64,000 bases of DNA from Mytilus californianus. Lineage: Eukaryota > Mollusca > Bivalvia > Mytilida > Mytilidae. Below the pieces are notes generated by a model. The model ran no database searches, was not told the origin of the DNA, and worked only from the letters and a program-made list of their open reading frames with translations. Position numbers and translations under genes: made by a program. The DNA is taken from the NCBI RefSeq assembly GCF_021869535.1, contig NW_026262690.1, forward strand, positions 14,471,001 to 14,535,000, read 5' to 3'. Position 1 is the first letter of the stretch. Each line of letters opens with the position of its first letter. This document shows positions 33,560 through 45,108 of the stretch, piece after piece.

Positions 33560-34270
33560 GGTATATGGGTTCCTTGCAACGTCTACATGTCCATCAGACA
33601 GGGTTCACCTGACCTCAGCCTCATTTCATGGATCAGTGATCAAGGTTAAAGTTACGTGATTAGGTCCGTTTCTCAGATACTACAAGCAGTAGGTCAGCTA
33701 TATGTGGTGTATGGAATGATTATAAAGGATACATGTCAGTCTGGCAGGTTTCATCTGACCTTGACCTCATTTTCACGGTTCATTGGTCAATGTTAAGTTT
33801 TTGTGTTTTGGTCTGTTTTTCTAATACTATAAGCCATTGGTCAACTATATTTGGTGTATGGAATGATTGTAAGGTGTACATGTCTGTCTGGCAGGTGTCA
33901 TTTGTCCTTGACCTATTTTCATGGTTCATTGGTCAATGTTAAGTTTTTGTGTTTTGGTCTGTTTTTCTAATACTATAAGCAATAGGTCAACTATATTTGG
34001 TGTATGGAATGATTGTAAGGTGTACATGTCTGACTGGCAGGTGTCATTTGTCCTTGACCTCATTTTCATGGTTCATTGGTCAATGTTAAGTTTTTGTGTT
34101 TTGGTCTGTTTTTCTAATACTATAAGCAATAGGTCAACTATATTTGGTGTATGGAATGATTGTAAGGTGTACATGTCTGTCTGGCAGGTGTCATTTGTCC
34201 TTGACCTTATTTTCATGGTTCATTGGTCAATGTTAAGTTGCTCTTGTTTGGTCCTCTTCTCAGATACTAT
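33560..34270 (+). repeat. Tandem repeat, 146-147 bp unit, four to five copies
   Basis: 'ggtcaactatatttggtgta', 'tggaatgattgtaaggtgta', 'ttcatggttcattggtcaat' recur at 33841, 33987 and 34134 and, more diverged, before 33700. The ORF across it repeats with a slipping frame and is not a gene. The array is interrupted by other elements and resumes at 35838-36020. Confidence 0.9.
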
Positions 34271-34279
34271 AAGTTATGT

Positions 34280-34469
34280 ATTAGATACAATACAAAGGTA
34301 ACAAAGAAACAGGCCGGTAACAACCGTTGCCGGATAGTTTTTCTGCACGAGTAGTCAGGTCAAGGTCCGAGGCGATAGCCGAGGACCTTGACCTGACTAC
34401 AAGTGCAGAAAAACTATACGGCAGTTTGTTTCCGGCCTGTTTTTTTGTTACCTTTGTTTTGTATCTAAC
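34280..34469. mobile_element. Foldback element (near-perfect 190-bp palindrome)
   Basis: The whole element folds on itself: 'ttagatacaatacaaaggta' pairs with 'tacctttgttttgtatctaa', and the inner arms 'gtcaggtcaaggtccgaggc' pair with 'ggaccttgacctgactac'. Centre near 34373. It sits inside a unit of the 146-bp array. Confidence 0.85.
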
Positions 34470-35222
34470 TTGTACGACGTTTCAAGAAAGAAGTAGTACA
34501 TTTTGCATTTAGAAGAGGTAGCAAAATTAAACAGATTAGAAACGTAATTGGCCATATACCAGTTAATGTAAGTTACAGTTAAAACAAACTTTTTTTTCAT
34601 TTCCCTTCAGCCGAGAGTTTTTTCTTGAGAAATTCAAGAATCTAATAATTTTATAAAAAGGACCATGTCATGTAAAAGATGAATGTTGTAAACATTTGAG
34701 ACTTTTTAAAATGCAACTTTGCAAGTAAGTTCTGCATGAAAAATATTTCAGAGGTAACCAAGCTAACATTTGATTTTTATTTGGGGGGGAAACGGAAAAG
34801 GGGGGGGGCGTAAAATAAATTTATAATATACAGGTTTGTTCCTTTTTTTGTCGAAAAACATGCAGGATGTGCCATTCCATTCCCCCTTTAAAAAATAACA
34901 AAAACCGTACATTTGCTACCAAATACATGAATTCAATATACATGATATATATGAATTTAATAACAATATAAATGTATAAAAAAAAAAATCCTATTTCATT
35001 AGTAAATGAAATGTTATTAAAAAATGGATTTTGTCTTGTTATTAGATATATATAGGCATATATTTTGGATTTGTTTTGAAAATGTCATGCTTGTAGGTTT
35101 TTTATGTCTCTAATAGTGTTGGTCAGGATTAAACACGTGTCACAATATGATCCAATTGCAGCTTACCGTCCAAAATTGGTGACATAAGTTGAATGATTTT
35201 CTTCAAGATTTGCTGCCTATTT

Positions 35223-35800
35223 GAACATGTATTACACGGACACTTTTTATCTATAGGATCAATCGTGCATTGGTGAGTTCATAGGGATTTTATCTTTTGA
35301 TTAGATTTGATTTTTTATATATATTTCCTGTCTTTTTTATTGAAATATAAACGTCGCTACCAGCATTTCTTTACTTTCAGCATTGTCCAGAATACTATTC
35401 ATGTCCATAAATTGAAGAAAAAAAAAAAAGAAAATCAGTAATCAGAACATTATTTTGTCAATATATTTTTTTCTCATAAAATTGGGGATCAGAATATTTT
35501 AAGGAAAAAACCATAAACCCCCTTTTGAAGTTAAATGGTCAATCTTAGTGTACTGACATGAATAGTAATATACTGGAATTGTTTGAACAAAATATAGTTA
35601 TTGATAACAACGTAAATATTTTAATAAAAAAGACAGGAAATATGTCGGTGAAACAAAAAGTTCAAATCTAATTGAAATTTAAAGTGCCCATGAACTCACT
35701 GATCATGCACAAGTGATTCTATTCATAAAAAAGTGTCCGTGTAACAACTAAAAAGTGTCCGTGTATCATCTAAAAAGTGTCCGTGTAACACCCGTTAATG
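35223..35800. mobile_element. Inverted-repeat (MITE-like) element nested in the array
   Basis: The left arm (35223-35352: 'tgtattacacggacactttt', 'ggtgagttcatagg', 'atttcctgtcttttttatt') is the reverse complement of the right arm (about 35608-35800: 'aataaaaaagacaggaaat', 'catgaactcactgatcatgc', 'aaaaagtgtccgtgtaacac'). The right end has the 'aaaaagtgtccgtgta' terminus three times. No transposase. Confidence 0.75.
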
Positions 35801-35837
35801 TACTGTTTTTCTATAGCTCTGCTGGGGGCAAAGTCGT

Positions 35838-36020
35838 ACAAAGGTCAACTATATGTGGTGTATGGAATGATTGTAAGGTGTGCACGTCTGTCTGACAGGT
35901 TTCATCTGACCTTGAGCTTATTTTCATGGTTCATTGGTCAATGTTAAGTTTCTGTTGTTTGGTCTTCTTCTCAGATGCTATAAGTAATAGGTCAACTATA
36001 TTTGGTGTATGGAATGTATT
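35838..36020 (+). repeat. Continuation of the 146-bp tandem array
   Basis: One and a fraction units ('ggtcaactatatgtggtgta' to 'tttggtgtatggaatg') matching 33690-34270. About 1.57 kb of inserted elements separates them from the main array. Confidence 0.85.
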
Positions 36021-36024
36021 TTAT

Positions 36025-37400
36025 TATTTAACTGCTGATTACTTTCATTGAAATAGATTATTTTATAAAAATCTTTAAATAACATTAATAATGATAATAA
36101 ATAATAAAAACTTTTAAGGGATCATTACTAAACCGTGATTAACAAAAACATTGGAAGGTGTGAAAATGTTAAAATAAGGTCACTCATGCATGAATGTTTA
36201 ACATAGAATACAGTTCACTCCAATCCCTTCATAAAGATTAATTGGCTGAATATGTACAGATTGAAGAACTTTTGAAATTTTGTTTGCACAACAGAATCAC
36301 ATTTACTGATTTTTGATACATATGAAATAAGATAAGTATTGAGATAAGTAAAAAATATTTTAGCATAGCAACATAAATAGATAAATAGATTATATGAAAA
36401 TATGACTTTTTACAATATTTTGATCAAAGATTGAAGATAATTTTATTTTTATTTTTTTTTTTTTTTTTGGGGTGGGGGGGTCTTTCAGGTTCATCTCAAG
36501 GAATTGACAAATATTTATCCAGTTTCTGCAATGCCTTAAAACTTTTCCTTGTGCACAGGTTTGTCTGTACTCAAGAGGAAATTAAAAAAAATGGCCATAT
36601 TTGTCAATCCCTTCTGATGAACCTTAAATCTAGATGAAAAATTATTTCATAAGAAATTTCAAAGTTTGCTTTTAGTAGTCATTTGACTTAATGTTTCAAA
36701 AAAAAAATTTGTATAATGCGATTTTATTTACTCAAATGTTGTTGCTATATTTGCCTGTGATTTATTAGCCAAAAGTGTATCCCATGTGATTTTATGATGC
36801 TGTTTTTTCTAAAAACATGTTACTCAAAATGAATGTAAAAGCATTACAGACCTATATTTAAGCCTAAGGTCAAGGTAACTAAAAAAGACTAAAATTTGAA
36901 CATAGGTTTCAGGATGTATTCAATGGGATTGCAACTTAACTTGGATATGTGGCTACATAAATTAACAGAAAGAAGAGGAAGATCCCTGGCTATTGTTTTT
37001 CAAGTCGCTATGTCTTAGTTCGAGGTCCTATTTACTAACAATAGATTTGCAGAAGACCATATTACTGTCTTAAATCATGATTTATATGGGGGCCATGGTA
37101 ATGTGAGCTTGCTCACTAAAGGTCTATTATATTTCGTTAAGAATGTCAAGAACTGTAAAACAAAATCTACAAATATGCAAATATTACTCAAATCATCAGA
37201 TCACTTATTCAAAGATGTATTTCCCTTTCATGCTTTTAATGCTAAGTAGTCACTTCCTTTTTAAGCTTACCTGGCCAAAATTGCCATTGTGAGATTTTGC
37301 CATCAATTGGCATCCATCGTCTGTCTTCATTGCATACGTAGGCCGATAATTTTTACAAAAATCTTCTCCTGTTTGAAGATACAATAGCGAGAATTTTTCA
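36025..37400. other. No gene seen
   Basis: AT-rich, with T- and G-rich low complexity at 36440-36480. The ORF at 36431-36637 starts in this low-complexity tract and is not supported. Confidence 0.5.
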
Positions 37401-37500
37401 TCAAAGTCTAATCAAGGAGTGGAGGTATACTCTGCAGGACATAGCGGGCAACTTCTCGTTGCAATTAGCAAATGTGTCATTTTTATATTGTGTTTTACAG

Positions 37501-37763
37501 ATATGTATACATGCAATGAGTGCCGCAAAGCTTACAAGACTAGAAAAGGTCTTCAAAACCATGCATGCAATATATGCAAATTATGCCAAAAAACTTTCGC
37601 ATCTGCACAGAATTTAAAAAGACATTGTTGTAAACAACAGACATTAAGCAGAGAAATTCATTAATGCAGATTTTGTCATAAGGAATATTCTACTGAGAAT
37701 CGACTGGGATCTCATAAATGCTCATATATACAAAAAATACCAAATACTATCAGTATATTGTAA
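37501..37763 (+). pseudogene. Zinc-finger exon with internal stop
   Basis: A TTTTACAG acceptor ends at 37500. The frame encodes three short fingers of the form C-x2-C-x12-H-x-C: CNECRKAYKTRKGLQNHAC, CKLCQKTFASAQNLKRHCC, then after TAA at 37662-37664, CRFCHKEYSTENRLGSHKC, ending at TAA 37761-37763. Conservation of the third finger past the stop shows a nonsense mutation rather than a gene end. The source gene, host or transposon-borne, is unknown. Confidence 0.65.
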
Positions 37764-38773
37764 TAAGTAAGTTCGATTACCTCCCCTTTAACATGTTGAC
37801 TGAGATTATATTGATGTTTGCGCATTCTGTGCTAGTGTTCTACTTCTGTGTAAAGTTTCATTCAAATCTGTCCATCCTGTCAACATTTGTGAGGAGTTGA
37901 GCTTCTGAAAGACTTTTACCGTAAATTGTAAAATAAAATAAGTAAATTTTATTATCTCTCCTAGAACATGTGTGACTGGGATTATATTCAATTACATACA
38001 TCCTTAGGTAGTCTTTTACAACTAAGAAAGGTAAAATAAAAATCTGTCCACCCATCAAGGAGGTGTTGCACTTATAAGGCATATGGACAGAAATGCAAAC
38101 AGACTGACAGATGGTGATTCCTATATACATCCCCTATTGTAATATCTTCACATTTCAATCACCTTCAGTATCACATTCAGTATATTTTTTTAAGAAATCA
38201 TGAAAAAGAAGTTTTTTAATTTGAGGGATAAATGCCAATGACACAGCAACCCACTGATATTCATAAGGCAATGTCTTGGAGCATCTAGTTTTGTATTGAG
38301 TACAATATATTGAGGACAAAACTCGGCAGATTCCGGTACATATATCCAACTTATGTAGGTTATCGGAATCTGCTGAGGTTTACCGACTTAAAAAATACCA
38401 ATATGGCAACAAAAGACATAAGGACATTAGTACTAAATGTTTCAACTTTTTTTCTTCTTTGATCATATACAAAAGAGAGGGACGAATGATACCAGAGGGA
38501 CAGTCAAACTCATAGATCGAAAACAAACTGACAACGCCATGGCCAAAAATAAAAAGACAAACAGACAAATAATAGTACAGATGACACAACATAGAAAACT
38601 AAGGACTAAGCAACACGAACCCCACCAAAAACTGGGGATGATCTCAGGTGCTCCGGAAGGGTAAGCAGATCCTGCTCCACATGTGGCACCCGTCGTGTTC
38701 CTTATGTTATTACAAATCCGGTAAATAGTCCAATTCGGTAGGTCACATTCGTGAAAAGGGAAGGGTATTGTAA

Positions 38774-39094
38774 TTACGACATAAGTAACATATCCGATAT
38801 CATCTGTGAAACGGTTATTCCATAACAGTCAACCAACTCGTGATGGCGTCCGTAAAATGTACGAAGGGATGACTTCAACTTCACCATTTGGAACTCTTGG
38901 TTTAATAGCTTCCTTGTGAGCAGCAATCTTCTATCAAGGAAATCATGATAGGAAATACAAGCCCGGGAATATCGTATCAATTGGGAGATATATACTCCGT
39001 ATGCAGGCGCTGCTGGAATGTTGCTACATAGAAATGGAAAGTTCACAATTGGAAAGCTGAAATCATCTCTTTTGTCGTAAAGTTTTGTTTTCAA
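38774..39094 (-). mobile_element. Reverse-transcriptase element, C-terminal ORF fragment (copy 2)
   Basis: Duplicate of 32108-32428, open for 106 residues with a few substitutions (N to D, G to R, K to T, R to C). It travelled with the local duplication and is not an independent insertion. Confidence 0.8.
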
Positions 39095-39246
39095 CCGACC
39101 CTCATTGTCAATTTCTAGATGTAAGTCAAGATATGAGGCAGACTTAACTGTGTCTGTAGTATCCTTTATCTCTAGTTCGATGCGAAAGATTCGTTCAACA
39201 AGCTGTAAATGAGACCAATGACTGAATATCAGTGTTTTCCTTATAG

Positions 39247-39500
39247 GGAGTGGGGATTATGGGCGGGACCTGGTGCTATAATGTCCAATGCTGAAGATAT
39301 GACGAAATGGATGAAATTCCATTTGAACCGAGGCCTTGACAAATATGTCATTCCATTAATGAGTCAGTCTTATTTTGATGCATTACATGCAGAACATATC
39401 GGTTTATCCTACACCACAGTCAATGAATATTTCAAAAATCAGATAGAGCCAACGGAGCATACAGGATACGGATTGGGATCTAAACTCGGAACATATAGAG
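39247..39500 (+). CDS. Beta-lactamase-like serine hydrolase, central exon (intact copy 2)
   Basis: A 254-bp exon with acceptor TTATAG (ending 39246) and donor GTAATT (39501). It encodes EWGLWAGPGAIMSNAEDMTK, WMKFHLNRGLDKYVIPLMSQ and a tail ending TGYGLGSKLGTYR. The AG.. GxxMSxxDMxxWM block is typical of serine beta-lactamase-like hydrolases after the YxN box. Phases fit both neighbours: 30770 (AG|G) and 40650 (G|GT). It differs from copy 1 at S/P, E/H and F/S positions. Confidence 0.8.
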
Positions 39501-39886
39501 GTAATTCGTAGTGATATTTTCCGGAATTGTTTCTCTGACTTTCATGTGTAGATGATTACTTGTTCATGTTTATTGTCTTTTGTTGATACTTGCTTTATTG
39601 CCGGGTTATCATGCAGGCATACCATCATTTTTTTATAATACTTTCTTTATTCATTCTTTATTTTAAAAGAAATTAAAGGGTATATATGATTGATAGCTTG
39701 TAAACACGTACATCTGTGTTAATTGTCTATAGCAATGTCTGATATTGGGTGTATAGAATAAATGTATTTGACAAGTGTCTACAGTACAGTATACTATGTG
39801 GTATTGTTTTACTTGTATCTGTGTTTATGGCGTATTGGTATTGTAGAGTTAAGTTTTGAACTTTTTCTGGTTTGATCTTTATAGTA

Positions 39887-40309
39887 AGGTCATCCATGAG
39901 GTATGTTTTCTTGTTACATTGATTTAAATAACAAGATCGAAGGTGAATTTTAAAAAAAAAAATAAGATTAATTTACATATTTTGATTTCTAACAAGAAAT
40001 CGAGTTCTGTGAGCGCAATTTGCCTTTATACTTTTTGAAAGTACATTATTAGATTTATCTTCTTTTTCTTAATTATGTCGTTTAGTTTTCTTTTTGTTCA
40101 CAAAAAAATAGGTTTTCCATATATAAACTATACAACCGCCTCCGGTTGCGGGATTTTCTTGTTGTGTTGAAGACCTATTGGTGGCCTTGTGCTGTTTTCT
40201 GCTCTTTGGTCGGATTATTGTCTTTTTGACACATTCCCCTTTTCATTCTCAATTTTAAAATGTGACAATTGTTCACAGCCTATAGCTTGAAAATTGAAAA
40301 AAAAATCTT
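39887..40309 (-). mobile_element. Insertion of a dispersed repeat in duplication copy 2
   Basis: About 0.42 kb absent from copy 1. On the minus strand it contains 'cccgcaaccggaggcggttg' and 'gtgtcaaaaagacaataatc', matching the repeat at 62810-62930. Insertion after the local duplication, or loss from copy 1, are both possible. Confidence 0.65.
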
Positions 40310-40649
40310 CTGTAACCCACACTTCATATTACATTTTTGACAATATCATGATATAAACAACATTTTGGCAAAGAAACATAAATCTATCGTTTTTAAATTA
40401 CGTCCCTTTTAACCGTAATGTTGGTTTTTATTTTTATTAATTGAATTTGTTGTTAAAAGCAGAACCTTCTCTTGTCGACAGCAATGGAAGTTCAATTTTT
40501 TATCATCGTATCCATTATAAATAAGGGAAGTCATTATAATTGGTCTTCCTCGAGCAAAAACCATATTCCCATTTCAATAGAAAATTCATTAACAATTTGA
40601 TCGTAGGTGAATGTTTTCATTGCTTTGTTAAAACAATTTTTAATTGTAG

Positions 40650-41122
40650 GTAAAAATATTTTGTTACATGGTGGCAGTACCTTCGGTTATAGATCTTTTA
40701 TGACCTTATTTCTTGATCAGAAAATTGTTGTCTTTACTTCTATGAATGGGGAAGATCAAGATGATAACACGTATAAATTCCGCGTCCTGCTTCACAACTT
40801 CTTGTCGAATGTTGCCCTGAATGTCTCACCGTGTTTTAATGCTTCGGCAATACTACAACGGCTTTCGAAACCTAGATATAAAGGATATAGCACACAAACT
40901 CAGGCAAAACGAAGTTTGACGGATTACGTTGGTCATTACAATAGTCCAATATACGGAAATAGTATCGTTAAGATAAAAGAAAATAACAAACTAGGTCTAA
41001 TCTATGGAAATGGTACTTGGAATTTATGGTCAAAATCTACTAAAGATGAATTCAAAGGCACTGCAACAGTACAAATATCTAAAGCTTCAGCTGCTTACGA
41101 TACAGTTTTGATCCCACGCTGA
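40650..41122 (+). CDS. Beta-lactamase-like serine hydrolase, last exon (block B)
   Basis: Acceptor ATTGTAG ends at 40649. The exon encodes GKNILLHGGSTFGYRSFMTL, FLDQKIVVFTSMNGEDQDDN, then a C-terminal segment RSLTDYVGHYNSPIYGNSIV... ending with SAAYDTVLIPR and TGA at 41120-41122. HGG is the third active-site box. The phase-1 start joins the exon at 39247-39500. With exon 30504-30770 this gives the 3' three exons of the gene; no lesion is visible in them. The 5' end, including SxxK, is not identified. Confidence 0.8.
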
Positions 41123-41999
41123 ATTTTTACGAAAATTTGCATACAAGCTTGAATCTTGTCAATTCAAATATGTATTTAAAAAAAATGCTATCATGTGCTA
41201 ATTTAAGAGATAAATGGGGTCCACATTTTAAACATTTACTAAAAATTTCGGTTTCTTGGACTTTTCTATCCTTTGGACAGACATACCTAACTTTTTTGTT
41301 TCAAAAGATAAACACAATCGGATTTCTGTAAAACATTTGGGATATCTTCTCAACATAAGTAAGCTCTAAATTGGTGAGATAATTTTTTTTAAAAATGTTC
41401 CTACAATTTTAGAAAAACAGCAGTTTTTGCTTCATACATAATAAAGTCAAAAGTCAATTAAAAACAGAGGGGTCAATGTACTCGTTTTCGAGCTAAATAT
41501 TAAAATCAGTCGAAAAATGCATCTTTTCCCAATATGTCACAGTTTGACGTCGCGAAAAATAACAATTTACGTTAGCAGATCATGATCGTCATTACCTCCT
41601 CTGATAACTGTATCGTATGTCCCTTTAGAAATATTTACTCAAGAAAGTTTTATATCACTTTGTTTTATTTTAAAATTTGTTTGTTTTAATCTCGAATTAT
41701 TGATGCTATTGTCATGTCAAATGTGTATGCCCTTCGTGGCACGTAATTTGAATAAAATATTCTTCTTCGTCTTGTTGTACAATAGGTTATATTTTTTTTA
41801 CAATTTGTAGTGAAGAAAAAGAGACATTGTAAGACAGCAAACTAACACAAAAAACACATCTACAAGTAAAAAATTAAGTTCTCGTCTATAAATATATCAA
41901 TAAATAACTATTTCAATTAATATCAACATCCAGGATTGAAAACTGGCTTGATAGATCTGACAGACAAAGAAAAAAGTAAAATACATTTACATAAAAAAA

Positions 42000-42510
42000 A
42001 GGTGAATAAAAAAAGACAGACATCATCGTGGTCAGAACAAAAACAGACCACAAATTGAATATTGAGTAACACAACTCACCAAAATTGTGTATGAACCAAG
42101 GTGATCCAGAATGGCAACAGTTCTTGTTCTATTAGTGGCACCCGTTATGTTCCTTATTTAAAGAAAAAAATAGTAAAAGTCGCATACGATTAAGTCATAA
42201 ATCTGGAAAGGGGACGAGATTGTGGTTACAAGTGGAACATATGCGTAGTCATCTGTAATATAGATTTGCCATAACTGTGACGGTGTCGAACAAATTATGA
42301 TGTGTCCGTTAAATTTTCGATATATGAACCTTGGTTCACTAGCACCCTTGTAAACAGCAACCCTCTTAGTCTACAAAGGAAATAATGATAAGACACACTA
42401 ACCCTGAAATATCGTATTGACCGGGAGATATATTTTCGTGCTTTGTCATCAATTGAGAAGAAAATTATTGTGTGATATGAAGCAAGTCCTGTTTTCTTAA
42501 AGACAAACAC
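42000..42510 (-). mobile_element. Reverse-transcriptase element relic (block B partner of 2400-2890)
   Basis: Frames carry SIRYFRVSVSYHYFLCRLRG then LLFTRVLVNQGS, the same relic as in block A. It was present before the large duplication. Confidence 0.65.
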
Positions 42511-43782
42511 CCGCGGGTTTGCTGTTTATCATAATACGTAGAACAATCATTGTTAAAATTCAAACACAAAACTACCACATAAATACATAGATGCTATAGT
42601 TATTGATAATATATTTTTAATTAGAAATATACATAATAATATGTTAGATTTTGATTTGTTACATATGAAAATTGAATCAATAAAAATTAGTTTTTAATAA
42701 GAAAAATGTATTCATATAGAGAGAGGTATACACACAGTTTAATGGCATTTTTGTCTCCAGAATTACTGATTTTAAGATATTCTTAATAGGGTTCAGCTGA
42801 TAAATGAAAAATAGTTTGACAAAAATGCAGTCCGAATTAGAAATAAATGTCAATTTCAAAGACATAGTTTTGACTATTGAACAAATGATTCATAATTTAT
42901 TCAAACCTTCAAAAAGGAATTGTGAAAAAAAAACTTTCACTTGAGATTAGCATTACTTTTTTGTCGTTAAGAATGCCTCTCAATAAAAACTGTGAGTGAT
43001 CATTGTGAAAAAACCAACATTAAAAAAGTATTTATTCAAATAAAAGGACAAAAATTTAAAATTAAACCACGGTGAACAAATAATGATCAACGATTTAAAG
43101 TCCTTTATTTAAAAAAAATTCTGTAATGGGCATCTTTGTACCATTCTTGAAAACTTGTGGTGACCTAGTAACTAATGCTTGTAAATACGAAAGGAAAACA
43201 GTTGAGAAATTGCCTTGATTACTCCCACGGAAATTTACTTTCTTTCATGCAATGAAACCTTATGTGAAGTTTATTACTGGACTACTAAAATGTTATTCAT
43301 GCCAAGTATTTCTTTATTTGAAGCAAACTTGTGAGCCAATTTAGAGAGAACATATTGAGTTATCATGGGACATGATGCAAAATGTCGAATTTAAACGATT
43401 AAAACCCTTGGGCAACAAATGTTATGAGCTTGACTTCACACATCCAAATGTTATACACAAAGATCTATCAAGACAAATGTCATGTCTTTTCGTTTTAGTT
43501 TTTCGAACTTGCTGTCTCTTAACCGTATTCTCCACATCTACTTTATTCATATTGAGTTATGATATCATGAGATGTGTGGGCACGGATATTGGTTTACCAT
43601 AATTCAGATGTTCTTCGTTTACGAGCGAATTAAAATCTTCTATGTAATAATATTAAACTGTGCTAATTTTACTGCACCAGGTGAGTATTTCAATTTGTAT
43701 TCAGTACAATATGGCTTTGATCATATTTCATCGATTTCCCCATCATTGAAAATAAAGTTGCATGTTTTAAGCCCTAAACGTC

Positions 43783-43960
43783 ACCACCACTGGCATAATG
43801 AAAAACCCCTAACGCCAAAACCCTTATCATAATGGAAAACCCCTAATACACCAAGACCCCTATCATAATGAAAACCCCTAATACACCAAGACCCCTATCA
43901 TAATGAAAAACCTCTAATACACCAAGACCCTTACCATATTGAAAATTAATTAAAACGTTA
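43783..43960. repeat. Short tandem repeat, about 31-35 bp unit
   Basis: Four to five copies of 'cctaatacaccaagacccct' + 'atcataatgaaaa'. More copies and greater homogeneity than in block A (4535-4672), showing independent expansion. Confidence 0.85.
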
Positions 43961-44170
43961 CGGCTCCAGTCATTAAGAAAACAAGAATATTCTTTTCAAA
44001 ATGATCATGATAAGAAAAGATAATAAAATGTTACTCGCAACTCGATTCGCTAAATAGAAAGACTCGTTCATACAAAATTATTCTACTGTTTACTTGCTTG
44101 CATCGAGTGCATGAAAATCGTGGGTAACAAGTCAGAGGTTCCGATTGTTGCATTTGAACTTACAACCAAC

Positions 44171-44754
44171 GACCCCACACTAGCTTTTTTATAAATCGAT
44201 CTATATAAAACTAGTTAGCGGTCACATTATCTTGAATCCTAATCGGTCTATCGGTCTAATCTGAACCACGGCGTTCACACTAAATGTAAAAATGCAATCG
44301 ATCTGACCTTATAATCCGTGAAATTGTAAACACTGTGTATAAATAGAAATATCTTATCAAATTAATGTGTTGATACACACGCTTTCAAAAAAATAATGGA
44401 AGAAGTTATTGTTTCACTTGAATTTCAAGTTCAAATGTTGATACTGCTGTTCGTGTAGTTTTCGTTCATTTTTAACCATTTTATGTTGGTCACCAATTGT
44501 GTAATAAATTGCGCGTGTAATTTTGCCGCCAAAAATTATTTTCGATTCAATCGTACTAGTTTAGATCGATCTCTGCGTTCACATTTAAAGTAACATCGGT
44601 TCACTTAAGATCGATTCAAACTAAACTACCTCTTTTGGTGTTTTAATTTAGACCGATTCAAGATCGATTCAAAGCGTTCACATTGGGCTTACATCGATCT
44701 AAAGTGAACTGATCTAGTTGAAATCGATATAAATGTCCAAGTGTGAAAGGGGTC
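44171..44754. mobile_element. Non-autonomous DNA element with GACCCC...GGGGTC ends
   Basis: The left end 'gaccccacact' and right end 'agtgtgaaaggggtc' form an inverted terminal repeat; interior words 'aatcgatct' and 'gcgttcaca' recur in both orientations. It is absent from block A (junction near 4860-4920). No ORF. No clear target-site duplication, and block B has also lost a little flanking sequence. Confidence 0.7.
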
Positions 44755-44869
44755 ATAGATACAGTATTTAAAATTCATGTGATGAGTTTGAATAGTATTA
44801 TGTTAAACAGCAGCAAACTTTGTTACATAAAAAGTTTTAAAGAATGTTAATATTTTGTCAGGCTGAAAT

Positions 44870-45108
44870 TCAGTATTTTGGAGCTGGGTATGCCTGAGGG
44901 TAACTTGGTTGTTGTGGATACGGTGCTCCCGGGTATCCAGATTGTGGATATGTTTGTCCAGATTGTGGATATGTTTGTCCAGATTGCGGATAATTTTGTC
45001 CAGATTGTGGATATGTTTGTCCAGATTGCGGATATGTTTGACCAGATTGTGCTGTAACTACATGTGCGCCACCTTGTGTTTGTAAAACTGTTCCGGCGTT
45101 GTTACGAC
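44870..45108 (-). CDS. Exon 4 (QSGQTYP tail), copy B
   Basis: Acceptor CACAG ends at 45109; stop TGA at 44870-44872. Encodes RNNAGTVLQTQGGAHVVTA, five heptads (one QSGQNYP), then QSGYPGAPYPQQPSYPQAYP and APKY. Two more heptads than copy A. Confidence 0.8.

Larger units (their letters stand above)
38315..40395. repeat. Recent local duplication, copy 2
   Basis: Partner of 31649-33277, carrying an intact exon donor and an extra insert of about 0.42 kb (39887-40309). The right end runs into intron sequence leading to the last exon at 40650, so this copy keeps the original gene context. Confidence 0.9.

Noticed and set aside
33733-34301. Plus-strand ORFs with repeated hydrophobic segments, resembling a multi-pass membrane protein
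   Set aside because: They are translations of the 146-bp noncoding tandem repeat; the frame slips from unit to unit.
36431-36637. 68-residue ORF beginning in a poly-T/poly-G tract
   Set aside because: Low-complexity start, no conservation or motif.
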